A stretch of DNA of 64,000 nucleotides from CAZGXI01 sp964529715 (GTDB lineage Bacteria > Chloroflexota > Anaerolineae > Aggregatilineales > Ch27): assembly GCA_964529715.1 (NCBI GenBank), contig CAZGXI010000016.1:39579-103578 (forward strand), written 5' to 3'. A program made the position numbers and the translations under genes. Shown here in pieces: positions 41,881 to 49,561 of this stretch. The notes under the pieces were generated by a model, which ran no database searches, was not told where the DNA came from, and was given only the letters and a program-made list of their open reading frames with translations. Position 1 is the stretch's first letter; each line of letters begins with the position of its first letter.

Positions 41881-43859
41881 AGGTGGAATCCTTCTTCGTT
41901 TGTGCTGCTCGACTCGCTGGCATTAGAGTCGGTGCTGTCCAGCAGTTCCGCCAGCACCAGGCGGGCGGCGTCCTTCACACTTTGCGTCGGGTCGTTGCGG
42001 GCCAGCCGTCCCAGCAGGTCCATCGCCGCCCGGCGCACCTCGTTGCGCGATTGCAGGGCGAAGTCGCGCAAGACTTGCACCATGCCATGCCTCATGCTGG
42101 GATAGACGCTGCGCACACCCAGCATCACCTCGCGTGGCAGGTAGGCCGTCAGCGGCACACGGAACAGAAAGCAGCCCCGCTCGCCGCCTTGCAGCCGCGC
42201 ATAAACTGGCTGCTGCTCCCCGTGCGACAGGGTTATCACCTGTTGTAGCACATAGGCGCCCAACATATCCGCTGAGAGTACGCCTTCGCCGGCGGTCTGG
42301 CTGCGCAGACCTTGCATCAGCACGCTGGCGAACAGGGTAATCGGCCCGGTCGGTGGGAAGTGACGTGCCCCTGCCGCCAGCAGGTGCAGCCCGGCATGGC
42401 TCAGTGCAACTTCCGGGAGCATATCTTCGCCGGTTGTGGTGGAGACGTCAAGGGGGCCTTGCGTGAGGGCGTCCAGGATGAAAAAGACGTGCTTGGCCGG
42501 CAAGAAACGCACGTCTACCAGGTCGTCGATCTCGATGAAGGTATTCCACTCCTCCCAATCGGTGTCGTGGACGGCCAGAAAGCCGGTTTCCTGTCCGTAG
42601 CGGTCGGTGCGTGTACGGGCCGCCCCGGCCCAGTAGATGATCAGGCGGTCGTCGGGATCACATTTTTGCAGGTCTTCCAGTGCGCGGTGAACCAGGGCGC
42701 GCGTGACCTGCGTGCCCTGATAGGCCTGCACCTGAAAGCCATACTGCTCGTGCAACAATTGACCGAACGCCCACGCGCCCTGCAATGCCTGCTGCGTCGG
42801 TGTAATCTTGGCATCCCGATACGCGCCGGGGGCCAGAATCAGCGCCCGCGACGCGCTGTAGTTGGTGTTGTACGGCCCGATCTCTGCCTCTAGCAGGGGT
42901 GCCCCTGGGGGCAAGGATGGTTGCGTCAGGTCGGGGTTGTCTCGCCCCACCGATCCCCATTTGCCGCTGACGGCGCGCTTGAGCGCGTCTTTCATCGACA
43001 TCGACGGGGTGATGACGCCCTCGGCCCGCAGCGCCTCGTCCAGTTCGGCGGCGATGCGGCGCATACTCTGGTAACGCTCGGCGGGGTTTTTCGCCAGCAT
43101 TCCCTGCACGATCAGGTTCAGGGCCGGCCAGAGGTTGTCGGCGCGATTCTGGAGTGAGGGCAGGGGGGTCTCGCGGATCAGGCTGGCCGTCTCAGTGTTA
43201 TCCTTGCCGCTGAAGGGCGGGCTGCCGCACAGCATTTCATAAAACACCACGCCCAGGCTCCACACGTCGCTGCGCTCGTCTGGCCGTGCACCGTAGCTGA
43301 GGCTTTCGGGACTCATGTAGGTGATGGTTCCCGGCAGCGATCCCCAGGCGGTGCTCTCGCGCGTCCGGTTAAGCGGGCTATCGGCCTTGAGACGAGCCAC
43401 GCCGAAATCGGTCAGGCGCACCGTGCCGTCTTCTGCGATCAGGATGTTGGTCGGTTTGATGTCACGGTGCACCACGCCCAGGTCGTGCGCGGCGGTGAGG
43501 GCGCTTACCAGCGACAGGCCAATCTCGCATACGCGGCGGCTATCGAGGCGGTGCTGGCGGCGCAGCAGGTCGCGTAGCGACCCGCCGCTGACGTACTCCA
43601 TGACGATGTAGTGATTGTTGTTCTCGATGAAGTAATCGTAGAACTCGACGATGTTGTTGTGGCGCAGCTTTTTGAGAATCTCGGCCTCGCTGCGGAAGCG
43701 ATTGATTACCTGCTGATCGATGGCGCGCGCGGGCAGCAACGTCTTGACGGCCACATCGCTCTGAGTATCCAGGTCCAGCGCCAGGTAAACGTGACTCATC
43801 CCGCCCCGACCCAGCAGGCGACCGAGGCGATAACGCTTGTTGAGGATTTGTCCGTCCAC
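41877..43859 (-). CDS. Ser/Thr kinase fused to an inactive caspase-like domain
   Basis: 660 aa. The kinase domain (residues 10-275) has GRGGMSH, Lys39, HRDIKPTN (Asp133), DFG (151-153) and SPE, so it is an active-type Hanks kinase. Residues about 337-480 match the peptidase C14 fold (SRALILAPGAYRDAK ... DDRLIIYWAG ... AKHVFFILDALTQG). The catalytic His of AGHG is Ala413 and the Cys of DACxxG is Leu465, so protease activity should be absent. The C-terminus (about 575-640) is a HEAT-like helical pair. No membrane segment. First gene of a three-gene operon with GNAT and Nudix. Confidence 0.85.
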   Translation of the reverse strand: MDGQILNKRYRLGRLLGRGGMSHVYLALDLDTQSDVAVKTLLPARAIDQQVINRFRSEAEILKKLRHNNIVEFYDYFIENNNHYIVMEYVSGGSLRDLLRRQHRLDSRRVCEIGLSLVSALTAAHDLGVVHRDIKPTNILIAEDGTVRLTDFGVARLKADSPLNRTRESTAWGSLPGTITYMSPESLSYGARPDERSDVWSLGVVFYEMLCGSPPFSGKDNTETASLIRETPLPSLQNRADNLWPALNLIVQGMLAKNPAERYQSMRRIAAELDEALRAEGVITPSMSMKDALKRAVSGKWGSVGRDNPDLTQPSLPPGAPLLEAEIGPYNTNYSASRALILAPGAYRDAKITPTQQALQGAWAFGQLLHEQYGFQVQAYQGTQVTRALVHRALEDLQKCDPDDRLIIYWAGAARTRTDRYGQETGFLAVHDTDWEEWNTFIEIDDLVDVRFLPAKHVFFILDALTQGPLDVSTTTGEDMLPEVALSHAGLHLLAAGARHFPPTGPITLFASVLMQGLRSQTAGEGVLSADMLGAYVLQQVITLSHGEQQPVYARLQGGERGCFLFRVPLTAYLPREVMLGVRSVYPSMRHGMVQVLRDFALQSRNEVRRAAMDLLGRLARNDPTQSVKDAARLVLAELLDSTDSNASESSSTNEEGFHL

Positions 43860-43974
43860 GACCCGCGCCCAGGCTCAATTCGACGGGATGCATTCTAACC
43901 TGCTATATACCTAGCATACGCATTCCGGGGCGAGTCGTCAAAAGGACGCTTGGGCTACCTGTTTGCGCTGCCTT

Positions 43975-44922
43975 TCAGGCCGACCCCGGCATTGCCCCGG
44001 CGCGCAGTTCAGCCAGTTGTGCGTGGAGGTGTTCCGCCGTCCGGCCCTCGATGTCGTGCGGCAGGCTGTGCGCTTCCAGGATGGCGATGGCCTGCGACAG
44101 CGCGGTGATCGCCTCCGGCTTTCGCCCTAGGGTAACGTTGATCGTGCTCACGTCCGCCAGAACCGCCGCCGCATAGCTGAAGTGGCGCGTCGCGCGCGCG
44201 TAGTCCATCGCCCGGCTGAAGATCGCCAGGGCGTGACCCGGCTCGCCTGCATCTCGATACACCTGGCCCAGGTTGCGCAGCACCATCCCTTCTAGGGAAC
44301 GGCTTTTCACCTGGCGCACAAGCGCCTGCAGGTCTTCGAGCAGGTCAAATGCCTGTCCGTACTCGCCCAGCCGCCGGTGGATGTCGGCAATGTTGGCGGT
44401 GATCGCGATCTTCGCCGTCGGGTTGCGGGCCAGGCCCGTGCAGTGGCGCAGCGCCTGGCGGTAGTAGTCCAGCGCCTGCAGCGGCTCGTTTTCAGCCTGA
44501 GCCGATCCGAGATTGTTCAGGGCGTAGGCCAGGGCGATGAGGTAGCCGTATTTCCGGCTCGCCTTGACCGCCGGTTCGAGCACGGCGTGCGCCTGTTGCA
44601 GCTGCTTCAGGCGGTCGCAGGCCGCGCCAATGTTGACAAGGCTGATGATTTCCGCGCCCTGGTAGGGCCAACCCTTGCTGATGACGTAGGCGGCGCCGGA
44701 CAGCGCCCACAGTGTCCCCAGCACCGCGACCCGGCGCAGCACGAACGGCAGCCGGTAGGGCCACTGGATGGTGACGATCACCAACAGGCCGGTGAGGATC
44801 AGGGATGCGACGTTCAGAAAGGTAGGCAGGTCCGGCGTGATGACGACCGAACCGATCCAGGGCAGCCACAGGATTGCCATCACCGCCAGCAGCAGCAGCC
44901 ACACCAGCAGGCTACGGTTCAC
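43975..44922 (-). CDS. Membrane-anchored TPR protein
   Basis: 315 aa. Three hydrophobic segments lie within residues 5-80, and TPR helices cover about 90-295 (AYALNNLGSAQAENEPLQAL, then MVLRNLGQVYRDAGEPGHAL). The TPRs face the cytoplasm if the N-terminal helices are the anchor. No catalytic domain. It lies 115 bp upstream of the kinase-pseudocaspase gene on the same strand and may be its scaffold, but this rests on position only. Confidence 0.78.
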   Translation of the reverse strand: MNRSLLVWLLLLAVMAILWLPWIGSVVITPDLPTFLNVASLILTGLLVIVTIQWPYRLPFVLRRVAVLGTLWALSGAAYVISKGWPYQGAEIISLVNIGAACDRLKQLQQAHAVLEPAVKASRKYGYLIALAYALNNLGSAQAENEPLQALDYYRQALRHCTGLARNPTAKIAITANIADIHRRLGEYGQAFDLLEDLQALVRQVKSRSLEGMVLRNLGQVYRDAGEPGHALAIFSRAMDYARATRHFSYAAAVLADVSTINVTLGRKPEAITALSQAIAILEAHSLPHDIEGRTAEHLHAQLAELRAGAMPGSA

Positions 44923-45052
44923 GGCCTATCTCCTGGAAATCCCCGATCTTCCTGAGACGTCGTTTTACTCGCGTTGTCGATGTCGATGCCTACGATATTT
45001 CCGTCGGCGTCAAAATCCAAAACGATTCCAGGGGCGTAAGTACAATTTCATG

Positions 45053-46513
45053 TCACACCGTCCGGCGCTGCTCCAACGCCTCACTCAGCAATCGCTGGAC
45101 GGTCTGCGGCTGGCCCTGGCCGCGTAGTTCGCGCATCGCCAGGCCCATCAGGAACTTGATCACCTTCTCCGACCCGGCCAGGTACGCCTGCACCTCCGCC
45201 GGGTTGGCCTCTAGCACGCGCGCGATGGCTGCCCGGATTGGCTCCTCGTCTGTCACCTGGGTCAGGCCGCGTACCTGCACGATCTCTGCCGGGTCGCCGC
45301 CTTCATGATAGAGGGTGTCGAGCACCTTTTTGGCGGTGGTGCTGTTGATTGCGCCTGCCGCCGCCAGCTTCGTTAGGTCGGCTAAAGCCTTCGGCGTGAC
45401 CTTGATCCCGCCTACGTCGGCGCGGTCCAGGCCGTCGGCGTTCATCAGGCGGAACAGTTCGGAGATCATCAGGTTGGCGACCGGCTTGGGTTCGCCGCCT
45501 GCCGCCAGGGCTGCCTCGTAATACTCGGCCACCGCGCGGTCTGCCACCAGCACGACGGCGTCGTAGCGGCTGAGGCCCAGGTCACGGATGAAGCGGTCGC
45601 GCTTGGCGTCTGGCAGTTCGGGCAGGCGGGCGCGCACCTCCTCCACCCATTCCCGGCGCATCTCCAACACGGGCAGGTCAGGTTCGGGGAAGTAGCGGTA
45701 ATCGCTGGCGCTCTCCTTGACGCGCTGGATGACGAGCGCCTGGCGGTCCTCATCCCAGCCGAGCGTGGCCTGCTGCACCGCGCCGCCGGATTCCCAGATG
45801 CCGATTTGCCGCTCGATCTCCTTCGCCGTCGCGCGGGCCAGAGAGCGGATGCTGTTGAGGTTCTTCACCTCGGTGCGTGTGCGCAATTCGTCTGAGCCTG
45901 CCGGGCGGACGCTGATGTTCGGCTCGACGCGCAGCACGCCCTTCGACATGTCGCCGCTGTTGACCCCCAGATATTCCAGGATGCTGCGCAGCTTGCGGGC
46001 GTAGGCTTCCGCTTCTTCGGCGCTGTGAATGTCTGGTTCGCTGACGATCTCCAACAGCGGCACGCCCGCCCGGTTGAGGTCTACCAGACTCTTGCCGTTG
46101 CCGATATGGGTCAGCTTGCCGGTGTCCTCTTCCAGATGAGCACGGCGCACGCGGATGCGCTTGCTGCTGCCATCGGGCAGGTCGATGTCGATGTAGCCGT
46201 TGATCGCCAGCGGTAGTTCATACTGGCTGATCTGGTAACCTTTGGGCAGGTCGGGGTAGAAGTAGCTCTTGCGCGCGAACTGGTTGAACGGCGGAATCTC
46301 GCAGTGCAGCGCCAGGCCGACCATCAGGCCAAACTCCACCGCCTGGCGGTTGATCACCGGCAGCACGCCGGGCATCCCCAGGCACACCGGACAGGTGACG
46401 GTGTTGGGGGCGGCTTGTGTGCTGTCTACGACGGCGCAGCGGCAGAACATCTTGCTCCGGGTCAGCAGTTCGGCATGTACTTCCAGGCCGATGACGGGTT
46501 CGTAAGCGGTCAT
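45053..46513 (-). CDS. gatB: Aspartyl/glutamyl-tRNA(Asn/Gln) amidotransferase subunit B
   Basis: 486 aa from ATG 46513 (MTAYEPVIGLEVHAELLTRS), full length. The cradle domain has the conserved CPVCLGMPG and YPDLPKGYQIS, the amidation site residues FNQFARKSYFYPDLP, and the C-terminal YqeY-like tail (about 410-486). GatB with GatC and GatA converts Glu-tRNA(Gln) to Gln-tRNA(Gln). gatA and gatC are not in the window. An upstream in-frame extension to 46693 overlaps intergenic sequence and is rejected. Confidence 0.96.
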   Translation of the reverse strand: MTAYEPVIGLEVHAELLTRSKMFCRCAVVDSTQAAPNTVTCPVCLGMPGVLPVINRQAVEFGLMVGLALHCEIPPFNQFARKSYFYPDLPKGYQISQYELPLAINGYIDIDLPDGSSKRIRVRRAHLEEDTGKLTHIGNGKSLVDLNRAGVPLLEIVSEPDIHSAEEAEAYARKLRSILEYLGVNSGDMSKGVLRVEPNISVRPAGSDELRTRTEVKNLNSIRSLARATAKEIERQIGIWESGGAVQQATLGWDEDRQALVIQRVKESASDYRYFPEPDLPVLEMRREWVEEVRARLPELPDAKRDRFIRDLGLSRYDAVVLVADRAVAEYYEAALAAGGEPKPVANLMISELFRLMNADGLDRADVGGIKVTPKALADLTKLAAAGAINSTTAKKVLDTLYHEGGDPAEIVQVRGLTQVTDEEPIRAAIARVLEANPAEVQAYLAGSEKVIKFLMGLAMRELRGQGQPQTVQRLLSEALEQRRTV

Positions 46514-46611
46514 AGGGCGGCTTCTCGCTTGGAACGGTTCGCGGCATTCAAATAATTGTATCATTCGGGCGGGCAGGTAGCACAGATCAATGCTGCGCCG
46601 GATGCGCCCCT

Positions 46612-47388
46612 TCAGGCGCCAAAGACGCTGTCGGTCGTTCCCTGGTCTTCCTGCCCGTGCTCCTCGGCGTAACGTTTGCGCCAGCGGCGGCACTGGTTGT
46701 AGAAGTAGTTGCGCAACCCTTCCTCCTCGCGCGAGTTGAGCGGTTCGTCCAGGTCATCGCAGTAGCGCACGAACAGGTAGCGGCGCAGTTGATAGCGTTC
46801 GCGCTCATCTAGCCCGGCGACGATCCCGGCCAGGTAAAGCTGCACCAGGCCGTCGGCAGGCTTGGTCGTGATGCGGGGGTGGGCGGCGCGGTAGGCGTCC
46901 CACCAGCGGCAGATGTCGGGCGGCGGGTCGTCCAGCTCGAGGATGGCCTTCACCTGAGGTGAGATTTTCGATTTGCGCCCCGGCGGAGGCATCTGGGGTT
47001 TGAGACCGATCTTTTCCAGCGCGGCGATCAGCTTTTCGATAGCCTGGTCGCGCTTCGACTCGTCGGTGAAGTCTACCCACTGCACGCGCCGCAGACGGTA
47101 AGGCAATTTGCACTTTTCCAGCAGCAGCGGCACGATGGGCTTTTTCTCGTCGAAGAAATAGCTCCACTCGTCCTGCACGTTGTCCGACCCAACCGCCAGC
47201 GGCGTCAGCACCAACACCAGCACCTGCGCTGCATCCAGGGCCGCCTGGACGGATTCATCCCAGCTTTCTCCGGCGCGAATATCCTCGTGATCGACCCAGG
47301 GGGCATAGCCAGCCCGGCGCAGCCGGTCAGACAGCCAAGAGGCGAAGGCATCGTCTTCGGTCTTGTGGCTGATGAAGAGTTGCGACAT
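46612..47388 (-). CDS. TIR-domain protein with a C-terminal helical domain
   Basis: 258 aa. Residues 1-110 form a TIR domain: LFISHKTEDDAFASWLSDRL, then WVDHEDIRAGESWDESVQAA. Glu74 in NVQDEW is at the position of the catalytic Glu of TIR NADases. The C-terminal half (about 150-245) is helical, with WWDAYRAAHPR and YLFVRYCDDLDEPLNSREEE, and is unassigned. Bacterial TIR proteins often cleave NAD or make cyclic ADP-ribose in defence. No Thoeris partner (ThsA) or pAgo is adjacent; a TPR gene lies upstream on the same strand. Confidence 0.85.
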   Translation of the reverse strand: MSQLFISHKTEDDAFASWLSDRLRRAGYAPWVDHEDIRAGESWDESVQAALDAAQVLVLVLTPLAVGSDNVQDEWSYFFDEKKPIVPLLLEKCKLPYRLRRVQWVDFTDESKRDQAIEKLIAALEKIGLKPQMPPPGRKSKISPQVKAILELDDPPPDICRWWDAYRAAHPRITTKPADGLVQLYLAGIVAGLDERERYQLRRYLFVRYCDDLDEPLNSREEEGLRNYFYNQCRRWRKRYAEEHGQEDQGTTDSVFGA

Positions 47389-47451
47389 GAACGGATTCCA
47401 GTTATTCCGGGCGACAACCGTCAGGTTGCTATTGTAGTTCTTTTGCCCTCT

Positions 47452-48306
47452 TCACGCCGGGCGCGACGAACTTGCAATGGCTGCCTGTAGGTCGCTCAGG
47501 CGCGGGTAGTCCGCCAGCGCGCGCCAGAACTCATCCTGCACGCCTGGCGCCGCCGACTCCAGGCCGGCTTGCAACAGGGGAAGTGCGTCATCTGCGTCGC
47601 CGCGCGCCCACGCGACCAGCCCTCGCCCGAACGGGATTCCTGGATCGTCCGGCAGGTGCTTTTCGGCGCAGGCCAGGTCGGCCAGGGCCGCGTCGAAGTC
47701 GCCCAGGCGGCGGTGCGCCTCTGCCCGCGCCAGGTAGGCCTCTACCCACTGCGAGGCTTCCCACGCGCCGGGGGTAGGATCGACAGGGGCGCGCGTCTCA
47801 ATCAGGGCGGTGAAGGCGTCCCGCGCCGCCGCAAAGTCGCCCATTTGCAGCAGCAAGGCGGCTTCGCGGCGCGCCCAGCCCAATGCGCCCGGCTGTTTTT
47901 CCCGAACTTGGCGGATCAGCGCCAGCGCCTCGGCCAGGTCGCCCGCCAGGACTGCCAGCCGCACGCCCCAATCCCATAGGCGTGGGTTATCTGCTTCCAG
48001 CCGGAATGCTTCTGCGTGCGCCGCGCGCGCCGCCGCGACTTCGCCGAGTTCCGTCAGCACGATCATGCGCTTGAAGTGTAGTCGAACGGTATCCAGGCCC
48101 AGCGCAGCGGCACGGTCCAGGTCGGCGAGGGCCTGGCGGAGGTCTCGCCCGGCGCTCGCTAGAACCTCGGCGCGCCGCAGGTAGGGTAGGGGATCGTCCG
48201 GCGCGACCTGCACGGCTTCGTCCAGTGCGGCCAGGGCATCGTCCACTTCGCTGAATTGCAAAAAGGCATCGGCGGTTTTGAGCAGGTTTTCCAGCGAATC
48301 GGTCAT
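47452..48306 (-). CDS. Soluble TPR protein
   Basis: 284 aa from ATG 48306. Codons upstream to 48411 come from repeat element D and are rejected. Six to seven TPR-like helical pairs (for example SEVDDALAALDEAVQVAPDD and AEAHRRLGDFDAALADLACA). No enzymatic domain and no signal peptide. It precedes the TIR gene by 63 bp on the same strand. Element D ends 20 bp upstream of its start and may carry its promoter. Confidence 0.75.
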   Translation of the reverse strand: MTDSLENLLKTADAFLQFSEVDDALAALDEAVQVAPDDPLPYLRRAEVLASAGRDLRQALADLDRAAALGLDTVRLHFKRMIVLTELGEVAAARAAHAEAFRLEADNPRLWDWGVRLAVLAGDLAEALALIRQVREKQPGALGWARREAALLLQMGDFAAARDAFTALIETRAPVDPTPGAWEASQWVEAYLARAEAHRRLGDFDAALADLACAEKHLPDDPGIPFGRGLVAWARGDADDALPLLQAGLESAAPGVQDEFWRALADYPRLSDLQAAIASSSRPA

Positions 48307-48325
48307 GGCATAGTCGTTGTTAGGT

Positions 48326-48527
48326 GTTAGCTGACACAAGGTGCAAGTTTCAAAAACGACTGTGTCTGCCCCGGTCGCCAGAAGTTCACTCCCCTGGCAA
48401 AGTCCGCTCAAGCAGACTAAAAAACGCAGAGCAAGACCGAGGCCAGCAATCCACTTCAGTGGACTTTACATCCGTAGCCGGGGACTGAAGTCCTCGGCGT
48501 TGAAAACCTGCACATTGCGTTGGCAGG
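48326..48527 (+). mobile_element. MITE-like element, copy D
   Basis: 202 bp, same orientation as copy A. The left end is GTTAGCTGACACAAGGTGCA (48326-48345); the right end (48502-48527) reads AAAACCTGCACATTG then diverges. The internal blocks AAGTCCGCTCAAGCAGACT, CCACTTCAGTGGACTTTACA and CCGTAGCCGGGGACTGAAGT match copy A closely. It lies between the TPR gene and an orphan gene. Confidence 0.72.
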
Positions 48528-48552
48528 TAGAACTCGGACTGATCGCTGTCGG

Positions 48553-49173
48553 CTATTCTTCTCCCGGCAGCCCGAAGCGATAGGCGCGCCGCTTGGCATC
48601 CATGCTGTCCTTAAGCAGCGTTTCGTCGCGGGGACACCAGGTCATGTGGATGTCTTTGGTAAAGCTCGCCAGCAAATCCAGCGACAGGTTGGTGAAATTG
48701 GTCCCTTCGACGGTGTCTTGTTGCTTGGGCCAGCCGTAGCCCCAGGCGAACCAGGACGAGTTGAGCAGAATGATGATGTCGTAAAAGGCGTTTTGGTCTG
48801 GGTTTTCGTGCTGACTCAAGAAAAAGGCGATGCGTGCGCACGGCTCTTTGAACGCGCCACCGGGGATCATGGCTTCGTCGCGCAGATTGGGCCAGGCCAC
48901 GCCGATCAGGGGCACGATGATGATGCTCCAATCCTCGATAAAGAGCTGCATCACCTGTCGCCAGCCGCCCGCAGGATGTTTGAGCAGGCGCGGCGTGGCG
49001 ATCCCTTTGATGCCGGCCTCCTGCACCATTTTGACAGCTTCCTGAAACCCAGCGTATAGGCGTGTGGTGAATTCCTGGAGCAGGCTTTCCAACCGGGCCT
49101 GGTCCTGGCTGCGTTGGTGCATCGTCACCCGGATGACTTCCAGCGGTTTGTGCTCTTCTCCGACGTAACCCAT
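48553..49173 (-). CDS. Uncharacterised soluble protein
   Basis: 206 aa. A helical N-terminal half (about 20-50, LESLLQEFTTRLYAGFQEAV), then a mixed alpha/beta region with IEDWSIIIVPLIGVAWPNLR and YDIIILLNSSWFAWGYGWPK. No signal peptide, although the central hydrophobic strands could be a buried core. No family is recognised. It lies 26 bp from element D and has a 388-bp gap upstream. The codon pattern fits its neighbours. Confidence 0.6.
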   Translation of the reverse strand: MGYVGEEHKPLEVIRVTMHQRSQDQARLESLLQEFTTRLYAGFQEAVKMVQEAGIKGIATPRLLKHPAGGWRQVMQLFIEDWSIIIVPLIGVAWPNLRDEAMIPGGAFKEPCARIAFFLSQHENPDQNAFYDIIILLNSSWFAWGYGWPKQQDTVEGTNFTNLSLDLLASFTKDIHMTWCPRDETLLKDSMDAKRRAYRFGLPGEE

Positions 49174-49439
49174 TCCCGTGCCCCCTCAGTATGACCGTTG
49201 ATCGCTCGCGCTGACCGCATTTTACACCTGTGCGGCAGAACGGCAATATCCGCCGCCATGCTAAGGGGGAGACCGCTCCGAGCCGACGCCGGTCTGACTG
49301 CCAAGACGCCAAGCACGCCGGGAAAGGATGAGGGCAGGGCGCAACTTTTCGGCGTGACGCGCGTAGTACGAAGTGCGCGTTGGGTTTTCATTGTTCCTTG
49401 AAAAGATTGCATGATACATGAGAAATTTTTACTACCAGG
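49174..49439. other. Non-coding gap before the MFS promoter
   Basis: No gene or RNA is recognised. The sequence is GC-rich to about 49380 and then turns sharply AT-rich. It would contain the promoter of the minus-strand gene at 48553-49173. Confidence 0.5.
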
Positions 49440-49468
49440 TTGATTTTTCTTGTATACCATGATATATT
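49440..49468 (+). promoter_or_regulatory. Sigma-70-type promoter upstream of the MFS gene
   Basis: TTGATT (49440-49445), 17-bp spacer, TATATT (49463-49468). It lies in an AT-rich island whose composition differs from the rest of the window. Confidence 0.65.
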
Positions 49469-49478
49469 GGCGTTGTTG

Positions 49479-49535
49479 TTGATTTTTAAAAGATAGAAGT
49501 TGATTTTTAAAAGATGTATATTGATTTTTTTTGCT
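49479..49535 (+). repeat. 21-bp tandem direct repeats in the MFS leader
   Basis: TTGATTTTTAAAAGAT begins at 49479 and again at 49500; TTGATTTTT starts again at 49521, so the period is exactly 21 bp, two helical turns. The -35 of the promoter at 49440 begins with the same TTGATTTTT. The array lies directly before GAAAAGGAG and the MFS start, so it is a candidate operator array. Confidence 0.6.
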
Positions 49536-49561
49536 CGTCTGTCAAGAAAAGGAGTTGAACC

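Noticed and set aside
41309..41923. Long upstream extension of the ADP-ribose-type Nudix gene
   Set aside because: Overlaps the GNAT gene in another frame; GTG 41308 has a ribosome site.
45053..46513. Idea that gatB belongs to the TIR/kinase set
   Set aside because: It is a full-length housekeeping gene; its position between those genes is more likely chance than function.
48307..48411. 35-residue N-terminal extension of the TPR gene
   Set aside because: Encoded by element D; the same VVFETC-CQLT string appears beside element B, which shows it is repeat sequence.
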